Positions 33,001 to 44,863 of a stretch of DNA of 64,000 nt are shown here, in pieces. A program made the position numbers and the translations under genes. The stretch comes from Fragilariopsis cylindrus CCMP1102. Taxonomy: Eukaryota > Bacillariophyta > Bacillariophyceae > Bacillariales > Bacillariaceae. The DNA lies in assembly GCA_900095095.1 (NCBI GenBank), contig FMBT01000085.1, positions 20,962-84,961 on the forward strand, in the 5' to 3' direction. Every line of letters starts with the position of its first letter. Positions within the stretch are counted from its first letter, which is position 1. Below the pieces are notes generated by a model. It saw only the letters and a program-made list of their open reading frames with translations. It made no database searches and had not been told where the DNA came from.

Positions 33001-35033
33001 ATGCCAACGACACCAACGACGACGACGATGACGTCGATATTTGACATCGATGACGACGATGATGACGATGATGAAATTATTTTGATTTCAACCACTAGGC
33101 AACGATATGAAAACCTTCATGGGATTAACAAGAACAATAATTTAAATAATTATAAAATCAACAATAATAATGACAACGGCAATAACGACGACGACGACGA
33201 CGACGACGAAGATGATGAAATAATCGTAGTCAAGGTACGGCCACCCATGAGCAGAAGAAAAGATGACGATGATGTTGATGGAGGAAGTTTATATCAACGT
33301 GCTCAAACTTTCTTTCAGTTCGGTAGAATTATTAGTGGCGATATTATAGAATATCCATCTTCACAATTGTTAACGTTACTACTAATCGTTCTACCAATCA
33401 TAATGATACAGAGAAAGAAACGATTTTGTGTTGTCCGACAACGACGAAGCAGAACCATCACCGACACTACGAAAGTGCTCACAGTAGGAATAGAAGTGAC
33501 AACAGAAGTAACAACAAAAGCAACAACAACAGCTGGAACGGAAATGGAAATAACAGCAAACATAGGACACAACAATAATTCTCCCAATGCGTCTTTTGAA
33601 AATGGAAATGAAATTGGGGATATTTCAAATGTAAAAGAAGAAGAAGAAGAAGAAGAAGAAGAAGAAAAGATAGCAGGAAAGGCGAAGATTGCGATCGATG
33701 GGGTTATAACACAAACACAAACTTGGCAATCTCATCAAATCATTGCTCAGCAGGGTACTTCATCGTCCTCGTTACTGTCATCATCGTCGTCGTCAACGTC
33801 AAATATATTAACAAATGAACAACGTGATAACAGTAGTCAAGCACAAAAACTTCAAATGGTACGACAAATAGCAAAAGATATTCGTCTAGTACAAGATGTA
33901 TTAATCGAGCATTCACTCGACCCATCGATGGCACCACAACTTGCTATTAGTTTACAATCGTCTCAACATATTGTAGAATCTCAACGTGATATATGCTACC
34001 AACAGGCTATGTTCGATGCACATCAACGACAACTTGATCGACAACAATCGGAACGACAGCATAGAGAAAGCTTACAGGGAGTAAAGTACGATCCTAATTG
34101 GAAAGAAAAATTAAAAATCATACGAAACAAATGTTATTATTGGAATTTATTAGGATATGGTGGTGTTAGTAGACTTTGGTGGGAGGTAATATTGATACAA
34201 CAATTGGCACGTTGGGTCATACCCGTTTGGCAGAATTATTATCACAATTACCACAGCGGCATTATGTATGGAAATAATGATCACGAAAACGGTCAACTAG
34301 TAGCTTCTGCCTTTATAAAAGATACAATTGCATCGATCCTTACGCAAGTTTGTGATTGTCAATCATCCTGCACCATTGCTGATACAAGTACTGCTGATAT
34401 GCCAACAACAACGTCAATAAAATCGAATGCATCATGGTTTCCAGCAGCAGCCGCAACAGTTATCATCTCGTTAAACACAAGTATTATGGGTAGTACACTA
34501 TCAAGTTTCGTGGCGGTCCTATCGAGTATGATGAAACAATTTGTACCGCATAATATGATGATGGAGTATATGACTTGTTATGGGTATTGTATATTATACG
34601 GTTCGGTTCTTTTGATGATGACCATGATCCTTCATCAAGGATACGAATCCTATCGGTCCCATCTTTACTGCACCATATAGTGAACATTATATCTATCTCT
34701 TTGTTTTATGGCCCCCAACGTACATTTGTGTTGTTTTTGACAACTATGATGAGGATGGTGATGGTGATGATAGTCACCGTGGATGATCATAATGATGATG
34801 CAAATATTAGCAGTAATAGTACCGCTGGCCTACAACAACAGCAACAACAACATCAATATCTAAGTAGTTATAGCATGATGGGATGCTCGTTTCTACTTGT
34901 TTCATTGTGGATACTAATGCCTCTTTTAAGTTGGATACGAACCTGTACCCTATATCATAAAGTGGAACGATGTGTGAAAAATGCTAGTCCAGTTGATTTT
35001 GAAACGTCTTTTGGTAAAGGTGTGCTGAACTGA
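33001..35033 (+). CDS. unrecognised multi-pass membrane protein with acidic N-terminus
   Basis: Single exon, about 677 residues after one missing base (GG at 34655-34656) is corrected. Residues 1 to about 95 have Asp runs and Asn-rich linkers. One hydrophobic segment (LLTLLLIVLPIIMI) follows, then a basic/Thr-rich region, a Glu run and a helical Gln-rich region (QQAMFDAHQRQLDRQQSERQ). The C-terminal half has up to five more hydrophobic segments: around VILIQQLARWVIPVW, AAAATVIISLNTSIMGS, CILYGSVLLMMTMIL, NIISISLFYGPQRTFVLFL and FLLVSLWILMPLLSW. A conserved-looking soluble block is VKYDPNWKEKLKIIRNKCYYWNLLGYGGVSRLW. No signal peptide and no known family. The ATG at 33001 is the first in frame. 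Confidence 0.7.
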
Positions 35034-35736
35034 AACGGTGGCGTTGGGAACAGATTTTGGTACGATATATTCTCCTATCGATGTATCTACATTAGTCATG
35101 TGGGAAAGTATGGAATAGACATGTATATATATAGGTCTAGACTATAGGCTATATATATACATCCTATATATATATATATATATTATATGTAACGAGTTTA
35201 AACTATAGACCTTTGAGAATCTTCCGTACTTGACACATGGGACATTGCATACATTACTAGCTAGTGAATTGTTCTGCATAATCTTGTTTTCATATATAAG
35301 GTTTTAAAGTGCAGTAGATGAAAATTATCACGAAAATATATATTGCCAAGATAAATATTTTGCTCAAGAATCCTTCTGATGTAGCTGTGCATGCTTTGGG
35401 AGCACTGCTTGGAAAAGTATCCGACCATTATTTGGTCGAATGGTTAACTTGTGAACTATTCCTATCTTACTGTATCTCTGTAAACTGCAACTGCTCTGTT
35501 CTCAGTTTACCATATCGAACTTGAAACTGTTCTGTTCTCACTTTAGTGACTCAATTTCGGTTCAGTCTTGGCGGAACATTATAGATTTCGGCGTAAAAAA
35601 TCAAATTAAAAATTCGCTTTTTGTTCAAACTCGAAAACAGATAATAATCATTGATCATAATATTCATTTCAGATTTTGGAGGAGAGAAAGTAAACAGCAA
35701 CGAAGTTACATACTACATCGACTACAGTAGAGAGCA
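35034..35736. other. intergenic region with AT hairpin
   Basis: 703 bases holding the 3' end of the membrane-protein gene and the promoter of the P4H-ankyrin gene. Contains the inverted repeat listed separately and a (TA)n run at about 35165-35184. The frames at 35318-35524 and 35521-35730 are not convincing. Confidence 0.5.
35123..35160. repeat. perfect 12-base inverted repeat (hairpin)
   Basis: Arms GTATATATATAG (35123-35134) and CTATATATATAC (35149-35160) are exact reverse complements around a 14-base loop that itself contains GTCTAGAC. It lies about 90 bases after the stop of the 33001-35033 gene, so it would be in its 3' UTR or just beyond. Confidence 0.7.
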
Positions 35737-36746
35737 ATGACTTTGCTAAGCAAGAAAATGACAGTGCCAATGAAAACGACTATCCTTCCAATGCTTGTAA
35801 TAATAATATCTGGTATATTAACAACATTATTGTTTTTCAGATCGCTGGACAGTAACGTCACGAGGAAACTTTCTGAAGATGGTAGCTACATATATACTGC
35901 TTTCGATAGTGCTTCTTGGGCTATCACTTCTAGATCTCTTTCGCCTATATTAGGGACCGATAAGCAATCCCTTTACGATAATTATATTGTTCAATGTAAT
36001 GAGGCAATAACAAAGGAGAATGATGACAATGGTAAAACAACCGCACCAGATGTTTGCACTGTAATGGATGAAAGCCGTCTGAAAATGAATGCAAATCAGC
36101 CAAAGTCTGTTTTTAATTATACCAAAGATGGCTATACCAAGACACGAGTACCATCAGATCTGTTTGATCTGATTAAAGAATTTTTCAATAGGAATCGACA
36201 TCTTGCTAAAATCGAATGGCAATCACATACTGTGTATCATAATGCATGGATTGCACCCCCTACGATGGTAGGTCTTGATAAAGACAAAGCATTACAAAAT
36301 CAAATACAAGAACAAATGAAGCCAATTTTAGAAGAATGGACGGGTCAGCATTTGAGCCCTGTCAGTACATATGGTATTCGAATGTATCATAATGGATCTA
36401 TCCTAGCACCTCACGTAGATAGAATGCCATTGGTAGCATCAGTAATCAGTAAGTAAGATCGTTATATCTTGTTTTTGAGCTTAAGAATTGAAAATAAGCA
36501 ACGATAGTAAAATTGATGCATATTCAATAGTTTTTATTAACTCATACTTTATTGTTTGGTTTTCACTTTGTTTTTACATTTGCTTTCATAATAACAGTCC
36601 AAGTTGACCAAGATGTGGACGAACCATGGCCACTTGAGGTATATGGTCACGATGACAAGGCAACGAATATAACTATGGAACCAGGTACGTCGAAGTTTGT
36701 CAAAGGGCATATATTTATAAGATAAATTCCGATGCCGCTCTTAACG

Positions 36747-36786
<40 letters not shown>

Positions 36787-37466
36787 CTTTGTAATGTGTA
36801 ATTTCAGGTGATATGGTATTATATGAAAGTCATTCTGTCATCCATGGAAGACCATTTCCGATGATTGGTAACTTTTTTGCGAATTGTTTCATTCATTTTG
36901 AACCATATGCACCGCTTGAGGGAGAGGCGCATGATCCAAATTCAGATATTCCACCATATATTGTAGAAGACTCTATATGGGAAAATGAATGGAAAATTGC
37001 TAATCCTGACGGATGGAAATTCGTAAGTATTGTCCTGCCCTTCTTTCTTTGTAGTAAATTTGTTTCTGTTTTTGTTCTTGTTTTTTGAGCACAAGATGAT
37101 TGCTTTTGATCCTAATAATAGCGTTTCTTTTTGTCCTTCCAGAAAAAGTATGATGATGATTTTAAAACATTAGTTGAATACGGTAATGTGATAAAAGTCG
37201 AGGCATTGTTTCGCGATAATCCAGATTTAGTACACGAAAAAGATGAAAATGGATGGACTTGCATTCACGAAGCCTCCCGTGGTGGACACCTTGAGATGGT
37301 CGAATTGATACTCAAGCATGGGGTAGACAAAGATCTTCTAACGAAGACAGGTGTGACTCCATTAAATATTGCTCTAGCGTTTTTAGAAGTAGACCACAAA
37401 CTGATAGAATTTTTCAATGATATAGGTGCAAAGGATATCGGTCGGAGTAAAAAGCAGGAATTGTAG
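35737..37466 (+). CDS. prolyl-4-hydroxylase-like 2OG-Fe(II) oxygenase fused to ankyrin repeats
   Basis: Four exons: 35737-36448, 36598-36684, 36808-37022 and 37143-37466; all junctions keep frame, 445 residues. An N-terminal membrane anchor (TILPMLVIIISGILTTLLFF) precedes a lumenal-type region. The oxygenase core shows TYGIRMYHNGSILAPHVDRM (Fe ligands His and Asp in HVD) and, after two introns, ESHSVIHGRPFPM (distal His ligand, Arg for 2-oxoglutarate), then NFFANCFIHFEP. The last exon encodes two ankyrin-type repeats: KDENGWTCIHEASRGGHLEM and a second with GVTPLNIALAF. It ends KKQEL, which resembles weak KDEL-type ER retrieval signals. A Golgi/ER prolyl hydroxylase of cell-wall or glycoprotein substrates is the likely role; the substrate is unknown. 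Confidence 0.87.
36750..36783. repeat. CT dinucleotide microsatellite
   Basis: (CT)n run in intron 2 of the P4H-ankyrin gene, ending about 24 bases before the acceptor; it may serve as its polypyrimidine tract. Confidence 0.85.
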
Positions 37467-37606
37467 GTTCGAATTTAGATGAAGTTAAATTCTTTAAAAA
37501 AACACAACTTTCTTAAAGCCAAAGGAAATATATAGACGTTTTGTGTAACATCACATTCTTTAAAAAGTGTTGATAGCATAATATATAGTTTGTTACTATT
37601 AGATAA

Positions 37607-39286
37607 TTACTGAAATGCGTCTGGCTCATCAAAGAAGCTCTTCTTTTCATCTGTTTCTGTTGACGAGATCATCTCATCGGATGGAATATTTCTAACTTCT
37701 TCATCTAGCACTGCATCGCTATCAGAAGAAAATAATCCCTGCAAAGTTTTTTTGGTCGTAAGACGCCTCATTTCAGCCTGCATAAAATATTTCAGTAGTT
37801 TGCATCGAGCTTTGTGGTCTTCTGCTTCAATAATCTTTTGCATTGTAAGCGACGACTCAAGTACCAAGGGTTGAAGCTCTATAGCCATACGCTTTTGTAG
37901 TTCTTGCAGCTCCTGCTGCAGCTCTTCTGTTAAGTCACCGAAGCCAATAGCGCTAAGAAGAACACAAAAAGTAATGTTGAGACTGCGACTATTATAATAC
38001 CATACCCACGAAAAAAGGGAAAAAATCACACGAACGATGAACAAATATCGTAACCTCTGTCAGTACAGCTTCTTTCAATAACATACCTAGGTAATTCATC
38101 TTGCTGCAGACCTCTTTCCTTTTTAAGGAAATCTTTTAGTTTATCTTGAAATTCTTGTTGCAATTCATTTTGACGCGCCATGAGTCGTTGTTCTACGAAG
38201 CTCTGCCACAAACGAATCGTTTGCCAAAGTCCATCTTCGTCCGGCCCTTCTTTGACGGCAAGCGTGTTTGAAGCCGCCTTGGTAAAACGAACATCTTCCT
38301 CCAATTCGTGTTGAAGATCTACAAGCTCTCCGAAAATATTACACAACTCCTTTTCTTCCTTATTAGTTGCTGCAGCGACTACAGCACCATAAACTTCGTC
38401 CAATTCCGGTCCATCATTTTCTCCTGAATCGTCCTTTCCCGAATCGTCATGGATTGTTCCTTCAATCTTTAAATATGTATCTCTCATCGCCCATGCCTCT
38501 GGATTTAATACTTTATCGATAGTGACACGGCCTGTCACTTTGTGAGTACAAATGTATTTAATTTGATCTTCAGTTTGTTCACTAACTTCTTTCAAATCTT
38601 CTAACTCAAATACGACTCCAGTCTTTGCGAAGCGCCCTGATTCAGTAGGATGACTAGTGACGACAACAAATCTTTTGCTACCATTCATTAGTATATCAGT
38701 ATACATCTGTCTATATCGCGGTTCAAAAATATTTAACACATGCTCTGTGTTTGGAGTGTAAACAATACCACCAAGCGGGAAAAGTGGGAGTATTGTTGAG
38801 CCCTAAATAAGAAGAGAGATAAATATCAAAGATAGATACGAAATTTGAGGGGAATTGAAGATATTTATACGGTATACACATATTTTTGTCAACGAAATTT
38901 AACGAAAGAGACGAAATGAATACAATACAAGGAATTGTTCGTCGGTGATGCTCGAATTAACGTACTTCTTTGGTTGATTCGATTGGCATGTTATCCCCCT
39001 TGGAACCCTCAACGGAAGGAAGCCACGAAACACTATCGATTCCTTTTGCTAGTGGCCCTTCTTCTGCGTCGTCGTCGTAATCGTCTTCTTCGTCGTCATC
39101 TGATCCAGCAAATCGGGGTATCAGAGATCCTCGATGAATTACTTGTTGGTGACGATTTCCGATAAATGTGCTAGATTCCAAATACAGAGTTCTCCCTGCC
39201 GGGCACGTTGATGGAAGTAAGAAAGCATCAGCTTTATGTTTCTGCAGCAGGACCAGCGATAGAGAGACACCAAAGAGAAATTTCAT
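37607..39286 (-). CDS. plastid-targeted Lon N-terminal (substrate-binding) domain protein
   Basis: Exons 38966-39286, 38087-38802 and 37607-37952, 460 residues, no frameshift. The N-terminus is a signal peptide ending ADA|FLLPS, an A-F plastid motif. An acidic Asp/Glu stretch follows. The Lon N-domain begins with STILPLFPLGGIVYTPNTEH and VLNIFEPRYRQMY, then FVVVTSHP and VTGRVTIDKVLNPEAW. The second half is helical with coiled-coil character (LQHELEEDV, QNELQQEFQDKLKDFL). There is no AAA+ ATPase or protease domain, so this is not a Lon protease but a stand-alone LonN protein, a type seen in plants and algae. Its role is uncertain; binding of plastid proteins is inferred. Splices are GT-AG; the first exon ends at GAA|GTACGT. 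Confidence 0.87.
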
Positions 39287-40367
39287 TTTTTATTATATCT
39301 ATAAAGTACGCGATTTTAATTAAGTCGATATGCCTTATTTTCATTTATGGCAAATCTAGGATAGTGTGTGTATCTATCAGCCAGTAGTGCGAATAGGTCT
39401 GGTATTGGTTGACTTTTTGTTGTTGTGGTAATAATGATGCTGAGATACTTGTACAACTTAAACTTTTGATCCTCACGATACAGTATGCAAAAGTTGTGCC
39501 ATTGCTTTCCAACGCATCATCCGTCATGGTCGAGAGATGCATGGCTGAGTTTTTGTGTGATTGAATCTTCTTTACGCGGGACAAGATCTTCGTTTAGGGC
39601 TCACGGTAAATCAAGCAAAGTAAGAAATTTTAGAAAAGGCATTCTAGATAACATATTATTCCCAACACTATCTGTACATACATCATTAGCATAGCATTCA
39701 CAGTGTATGTCAGTATAATTAGTAGTTAGATAATCAACCATTGTTGTTGTATAGTAGTAGATTAGAAACATATGCTCTCTCACTCACTCACTCACTCACT
39801 CACACACACACTCACTCACACACTCACTCACACACTCACACACTCACTAGTTTAGATTATATGAGTCAATAATTGCACAATCAAGCTACAATAGTGAGCC
39901 AAGTATTATACCAAATTGAACAACATCCACCTGAACAAGTCTACATAATATGGCGTAACCGTCAAAGATGTGTACCACAGTCAAACATAAAAATAATACA
40001 AACTACATAGAATTGAACATACTAGTATCATACTCAAATGTATTCACAGGAATAAGACATTTTAAAAAAGTTAACACACTGTTAAAAGGATCATTATAAC
40101 AGCTCAACTGCAGGAACAGTTCATGTATGTCAAAACGTCAAAACCACAGTTGCTAAGGTAAGAGAAACAACAACTTACTCTCACAATGCTGACATTTTTC
40201 AAAATGAAGACATAGATAGAGATACAATGTAGGAATGTTTTTAAATGTCATTGACTATTGTTACTAGATTGAGAAAACGCTGTAACTTCATACAAAGATA
40301 TAGTTTCTTTCATTCAGAAAACGCATCTGATACCCAAACTGCATGTGCATTTACTACTACACTATCA
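39287..40367. other. 1.1-kb stretch without a gene
   Basis: Includes the presumed LonN promoter, a long CTCA/CACA array and AT-rich sequence. Frames at 39345-39783 have no coding character. The frame at 40245-40598 overlaps the nucleolin-like gene antisense and is a shadow. Confidence 0.5.
39775..39849. repeat. CTCA/CACA microsatellite
   Basis: Compound array of CACT and CA units about 75 bases long with interruptions. The largest simple repeat in the window. Confidence 0.9.
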
Positions 40368-41483
40368 TTAATCAGTCCAATCAATTCTAATTGGTCGTCC
40401 CAGAAGATTCTTTCCGTTCAAAGTAGCTCCCTTTTCGCACGCCTCTGTCTTCCAAAACTCCACGAAACCACATCCTTTGAAGTCGCCCGATTCTTTGTGG
40501 TGCAACCAACGAACAGCCTTCACTTCAGCATCAACAGTCCCAAAAAATTTGATAATTCCTTCGTCGTCAATATCGTACGAAAGATTACCGATAAATAATT
40601 TTAAACAGTCATCGGGCTTAGCGCTCATAGCCTTCGTACCCGTCCCTCCAGCTTGTCCTCCAGTAGTACTGCCACCACTAATCACTTTTTTCGGTGGAGG
40701 CCAAACATCGCCTTCTCTAGCTTCGGCGAAGTTGATTTTAAGAGGCCGCCCGATCAATTTTGAACCTGCCATTGCCACAGCATCGGCAGCAGAAGTAGAA
40801 TTGTCCATTTCTATAAAAGCCGATCCATAAAACTTTCCAGTCTCTTTATCCGTGATCCATTTGATGTGAGTGACTTCACCAGGGAAAAAGGCACCGAGTG
40901 AACTTTCGTCTACGGAAAATGGGAGGTTACCAAGGAAGAGACGAGTAACGCCTTGGGGATTACCCTTGCACGGCATATTCTTTTCGGATGACGAAGATGA
41001 ACTAGTTTTGCTTTGATCCTTAATGGCAGAGTCTTCGTCTTGTGTTTCTTTCCCTCCATTCTCCACGGAGATTGCATCGGCAGCATCTTCACTGTTATTC
41101 CCACTATCTTTATCATCATCGATTTCAGATGTTTCGTGGTCTGTCTTCTGTTTTTTCTTTTCTTTCTTTTCTTTCTTTTTCTTTTTACTTTTTCCTTCAT
41201 CTTCTTCATTTGTGGATGATGATTTTCGCTTTTTCTTGTTGATCTTTGCTTTTATAAGGCTGATGGTCCCATCTGCTTCCAATTTCACCTTTCCCGATTC
41301 TTCCATGTTCTGAATTGCCTTCTTGAATAATTTCTTGGAGCTCTTGTCACTTTCGTCCAATTGCAACGATAACAATACCATTTTACGAAGCTTCTTGACC
41401 TGCTTGATTTCTGAAGATTCTAATATGGAACTGATGGATTTGTTCCAATCCACACTATCATCGATGCTTGATGATGACGGCAT
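40368..41483 (-). CDS. nucleolin-like protein with two RRM domains
   Basis: Single exon, 371 residues. Residues 1-60 are helical (KKLRKMVLLSLQL...SKKLFKKAIQNM), followed by a Lys/Glu tract (KKKKKEKKEKKK) and an acidic Asp/Glu/Ser stretch, the layout of nucleolin-type proteins. RRM1 has RNP2 LFLGNLPF and RNP1 GKFYGSAFIEM; RRM2 has RNP2 LFIGNLSYDI and RNP1 GDFKGCGFVEF. A basic Trp-Pro-Pro-Pro-Lys linker joins the two. There is no Gly/Arg-rich tail; the protein ends IRIDWTD. Likely nucleolar, in rRNA processing or transcription. No frameshift. Confidence 0.9.
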   Translation of the reverse strand: MPSSSSIDDSVDWNKSISSILESSEIKQVKKLRKMVLLSLQLDESDKSSKKLFKKAIQNMEESGKVKLEADGTISLIKAKINKKKRKSSSTNEEDEGKSKKKKKEKKEKKKQKTDHETSEIDDDKDSGNNSEDAADAISVENGGKETQDEDSAIKDQSKTSSSSSSEKNMPCKGNPQGVTRLFLGNLPFSVDESSLGAFFPGEVTHIKWITDKETGKFYGSAFIEMDNSTSAADAVAMAGSKLIGRPLKINFAEAREGDVWPPPKKVISGGSTTGGQAGGTGTKAMSAKPDDCLKLFIGNLSYDIDDEGIIKFFGTVDAEVKAVRWLHHKESGDFKGCGFVEFWKTEACEKGATLNGKNLLGRPIRIDWTD

Positions 41484-42038
41484 GTTATCGATTTGAATTC
41501 TAAGATAATTCTATTCAAGATGATTACAGTATATTCTCGGCTCTATCGGTCAGTTCGTTAATATGTTTGTAAAGCAACCACAAGAGTTTAAACTAAAATC
41601 TTTGAAATAATAATAAAAAATGAGAAAGTTTATCAAAAATCTCGAGAAAGTTGAAATGGAGAGGTTCTCAGCGTTAGTGACTTAATCAGTCACTAGAGTC
41701 ACGCATCTACAGTATGTTCGCTTCAATTTGTATATCCGAGGCCACGTCTGTTTGTTGTACGGTGATTTTTTTAACTTTTTACTCTGACTACGAGTACGAC
41801 TACACTCTACGAAGTACATTAGTCTTGTCCAAAAAAGTCTTTTAAAGATCTATATCAATTGTTTTTCCAATTAGAGAATGAAAAATGCAGCCTACAAAAA
41901 TCAGTAAGAATCTAATCTGTTTAAATGTTTGTATTCTTATTTTTCTTAAATACGATAGAAACGTGTTTCGTGTAATTTAATTAATTTAAATATCGTTCAT
42001 TCGTGGTCGTACAGTACTACTTTATGTTGACCCAATCA
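41484..42038. other. intergenic region
   Basis: 555 AT-rich bases between two genes on the minus strand: promoter of the nucleolin-like gene and 3' region of the next. Nothing recognised. Confidence 0.5.
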
Positions 42039-43046
42039 TTATCCAGAACCGGTTGCTTCTTGAAAGTACTCTCGCGTTGTTTGGCTATCCATTATTGAAT
42101 CATAATCGACTAATCTCCATGTAAAAGTAACAGGTTGAGATCCCGGAACATGGCTTTCATATGCTAGCCGTCCCATGCATGTGTAGGGGAGAAGTTTTTT
42201 CGTCTGTGCATCATTATGTCGACACCATAGAATGATTCTACTAGATGATATAGAAGAATTATTTGACGCTGTTTCCTTTCCCATGTGAATTAATCTCTGA
42301 ATAACTGGAGAATCTTCCCTCATTTTGCTACCCCCAAACCAAGATACACACCGTCCGTTTGAAGAGAAATCATTTGGTCCTCCTAAATTAATCCAGAGAT
42401 ATATTGAATTCTTCCATTCTTGTACGCCACAGTACTTATTGAAAGAAAGACGGGAGACTCCCTGTAATCGATGTACGTCGTCTGGGTAAGCTACTTCACT
42501 AAAAGTGTTGTGAATCACAAAATCCTTTCCAAATGTTTCCATCGGCTTACCAAGAAACTTAAGAACAAGTTTAGATGTATCCAGTGAAATTGAACGGACT
42601 GAATTGGCTGCAGGTTCTGATATCGATGATGATTTTTTTGAGGATATTATCTTCTTTTTCAACTGTTTATCCATATTAAATATCCTTTCGTCGGCATCAT
42701 TATCATCGTCATCGTCGAGTACGGTCAATGAACGTTTCGTCCCACGCTGATGATGTCTTTTCGTATCATTCAAAAGAGTATTGCTGACTTCCATATAATT
42801 CGCTTTGATCGGCTGACCCGATATTCTTGACGAGCGTCGACTAGGCGTCACTATAGCTAGTATACTTGGTGTACTATGTTTCTTATTATTGCTCCTTGTT
42901 GTTGTTCTTGTTTTTGCTTTTGGAAAAGTATACAGTCCTAATTCCTTCAATCTGGCTTGATTACGAGCGATCTTGGCCGCCCTCAACGCCAAATATGGAT
43001 TACCACACACATCATCATTGCTGTTATTATTCGTTTCTTCCTCCAT
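42039..43046 (-). CDS. unrecognised protein with basic N-terminus and C-terminal domain, probably nuclear
   Basis: Single exon, 335 residues. The N-terminus has NPYLALRAAKIARNQARLKELGL, a pattern (I-x-x-N-x-x-x-L-x-x-L-G/L) shared by WDR76 and several chromatin-linked proteins. A basic linker (RRSSRISG, KRHHQRGTKRS) and an Asp run follow. From about residue 195 a folded domain is seen: EWKNSIYLWINLGGPNDF, GRCVSWFGGSKMREDSPVIQ, RIILWCRH, PYTCMGRLAYESHVPGSQ and FTWRLVDYDS. The order of aromatic strands suggests a beta-rich domain, but I cannot name it. No WD repeats are present, so it is not WDR76 itself. No targeting peptide. Divergent from ATG8. Confidence 0.72.
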   Translation of the reverse strand: MEEETNNNSNDDVCGNPYLALRAAKIARNQARLKELGLYTFPKAKTRTTTRSNNKKHSTPSILAIVTPSRRSSRISGQPIKANYMEVSNTLLNDTKRHHQRGTKRSLTVLDDDDDNDADERIFNMDKQLKKKIISSKKSSSISEPAANSVRSISLDTSKLVLKFLGKPMETFGKDFVIHNTFSEVAYPDDVHRLQGVSRLSFNKYCGVQEWKNSIYLWINLGGPNDFSSNGRCVSWFGGSKMREDSPVIQRLIHMGKETASNNSSISSSRIILWCRHNDAQTKKLLPYTCMGRLAYESHVPGSQPVTFTWRLVDYDSIMDSQTTREYFQEATGSG

Positions 43047-43576
43047 CGTTTTCCAAAAGTGATAGCTTAGTTAGCTTAGAAGAAGTGGAGATCAATATGC
43101 GACGTTGATCTTCTTTTCTCATGTGCGTTCATGGTTTCTCATGGTCGATGCATGGATCGATGTCGAGGTGTGAGGAAAGAGAAATACAAACGAGAAAAAT
43201 CATTGTAAAAAGGCGCGACGATCTTCCGCGCTCTGTTTCATGCGCGCGTAAATGAAATCTCCTTTCGAGTACCTCCACGATTCAATTTTTTCGACTCAAA
43301 CAGAACTGCTGCGTAGATGATGACACATGAATGATATAATCAAGATCGAATTTTGAGTTTTACACGGAGGAAACACCGCGAGAAAAAAGAACAACGAAGG
43401 CGTCAACTCTTACTTAATAATTTCTTCTATCCGCTTTCTGCTTTAATATTCTGGTCCTATCAACGGAAGCTGCTGTCAGTCTAGTACATATTACAACAAC
43501 AACAACAACTAGACTTGGAAGAGATACAATTGAAAAAGCAATATAAATACTACTCGTACAATCACAACTATCAACC
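43047..43576. other. bidirectional promoter region, unknown gene and ATG8
   Basis: 530 bases between divergent starts. It contains GCGCG-rich patches (43214-43248) that stand out against the AT-rich background. No recognised element. Confidence 0.5.
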
Positions 43577-44228
<652 letters not shown>

Positions 44229-44376
44229 AGGAAGAAAAAAACGTTTATTATGTCACTCATAACATTAAGAGAACGAGAATAACGTACGAGGAAGTATCGA
44301 TTTCTGTTATATAATTAGAGCTAGTTCGTTTCTAGGAGGCTGGTTCATTTCATACGCATGGAAACGGATACATGGG

Positions 44377-44412
<36 letters not shown>

Positions 44413-44863
44413 TCGTTTCTTTTTGGCATTCATAAATTACAATTTCAAATGTATAAAATAGATGACAATGTAATTATTATTTTTGTTGTTTCACCAAAGT
44501 CTTCCGTACGAATAACAAACTTTTAATAGTACAGTTTAATAAATACTGCACTGTCTGGTATAATAACACACAAGCACATAAAAATGTTTCATCAAATACT
44601 AGGTTAGATTCAATCTGATTTTAGTCTATGATACCAATCTGAGCTCCGCATATATATTTGTATCTTATATGTGTATTAACTGTAGTTGTTATCCAATTTT
44701 ATTTTCGTAACACAATTACTACTCTACTATAAGCTATAGGAACAATACAGCAGTGGGTGCTGGTTACTACGAATTTTGAATAGAACTCCAAAAACTACAA
44801 CTAAAATAGTTTAGGTTTAATCTGTTTTTCTAGTAATATATATATAAATCGTTATTATAATAA
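44229..44863. other. intergenic region between convergent genes, with TA repeat
   Basis: 635 AT-rich bases, presumably two 3' UTRs, with a (TA)n run at 44379-44408. Nothing else seen. Confidence 0.5.
44379..44408. repeat. TA dinucleotide microsatellite
   Basis: About 15 TA copies in the 3' flank of ATG8. Self-complementary, so length errors in sequencing are likely here. Confidence 0.85.

Noticed and set aside
37460-37490. GGTTCGAATTT, tRNA B-box-like word
   Set aside because: No A box at the right distance upstream and no cloverleaf can be drawn.
39775-39849. CACT/CA array considered as a CRISPR-like or satellite array
   Set aside because: Simple tetranucleotide and dinucleotide units without spacers; a microsatellite.
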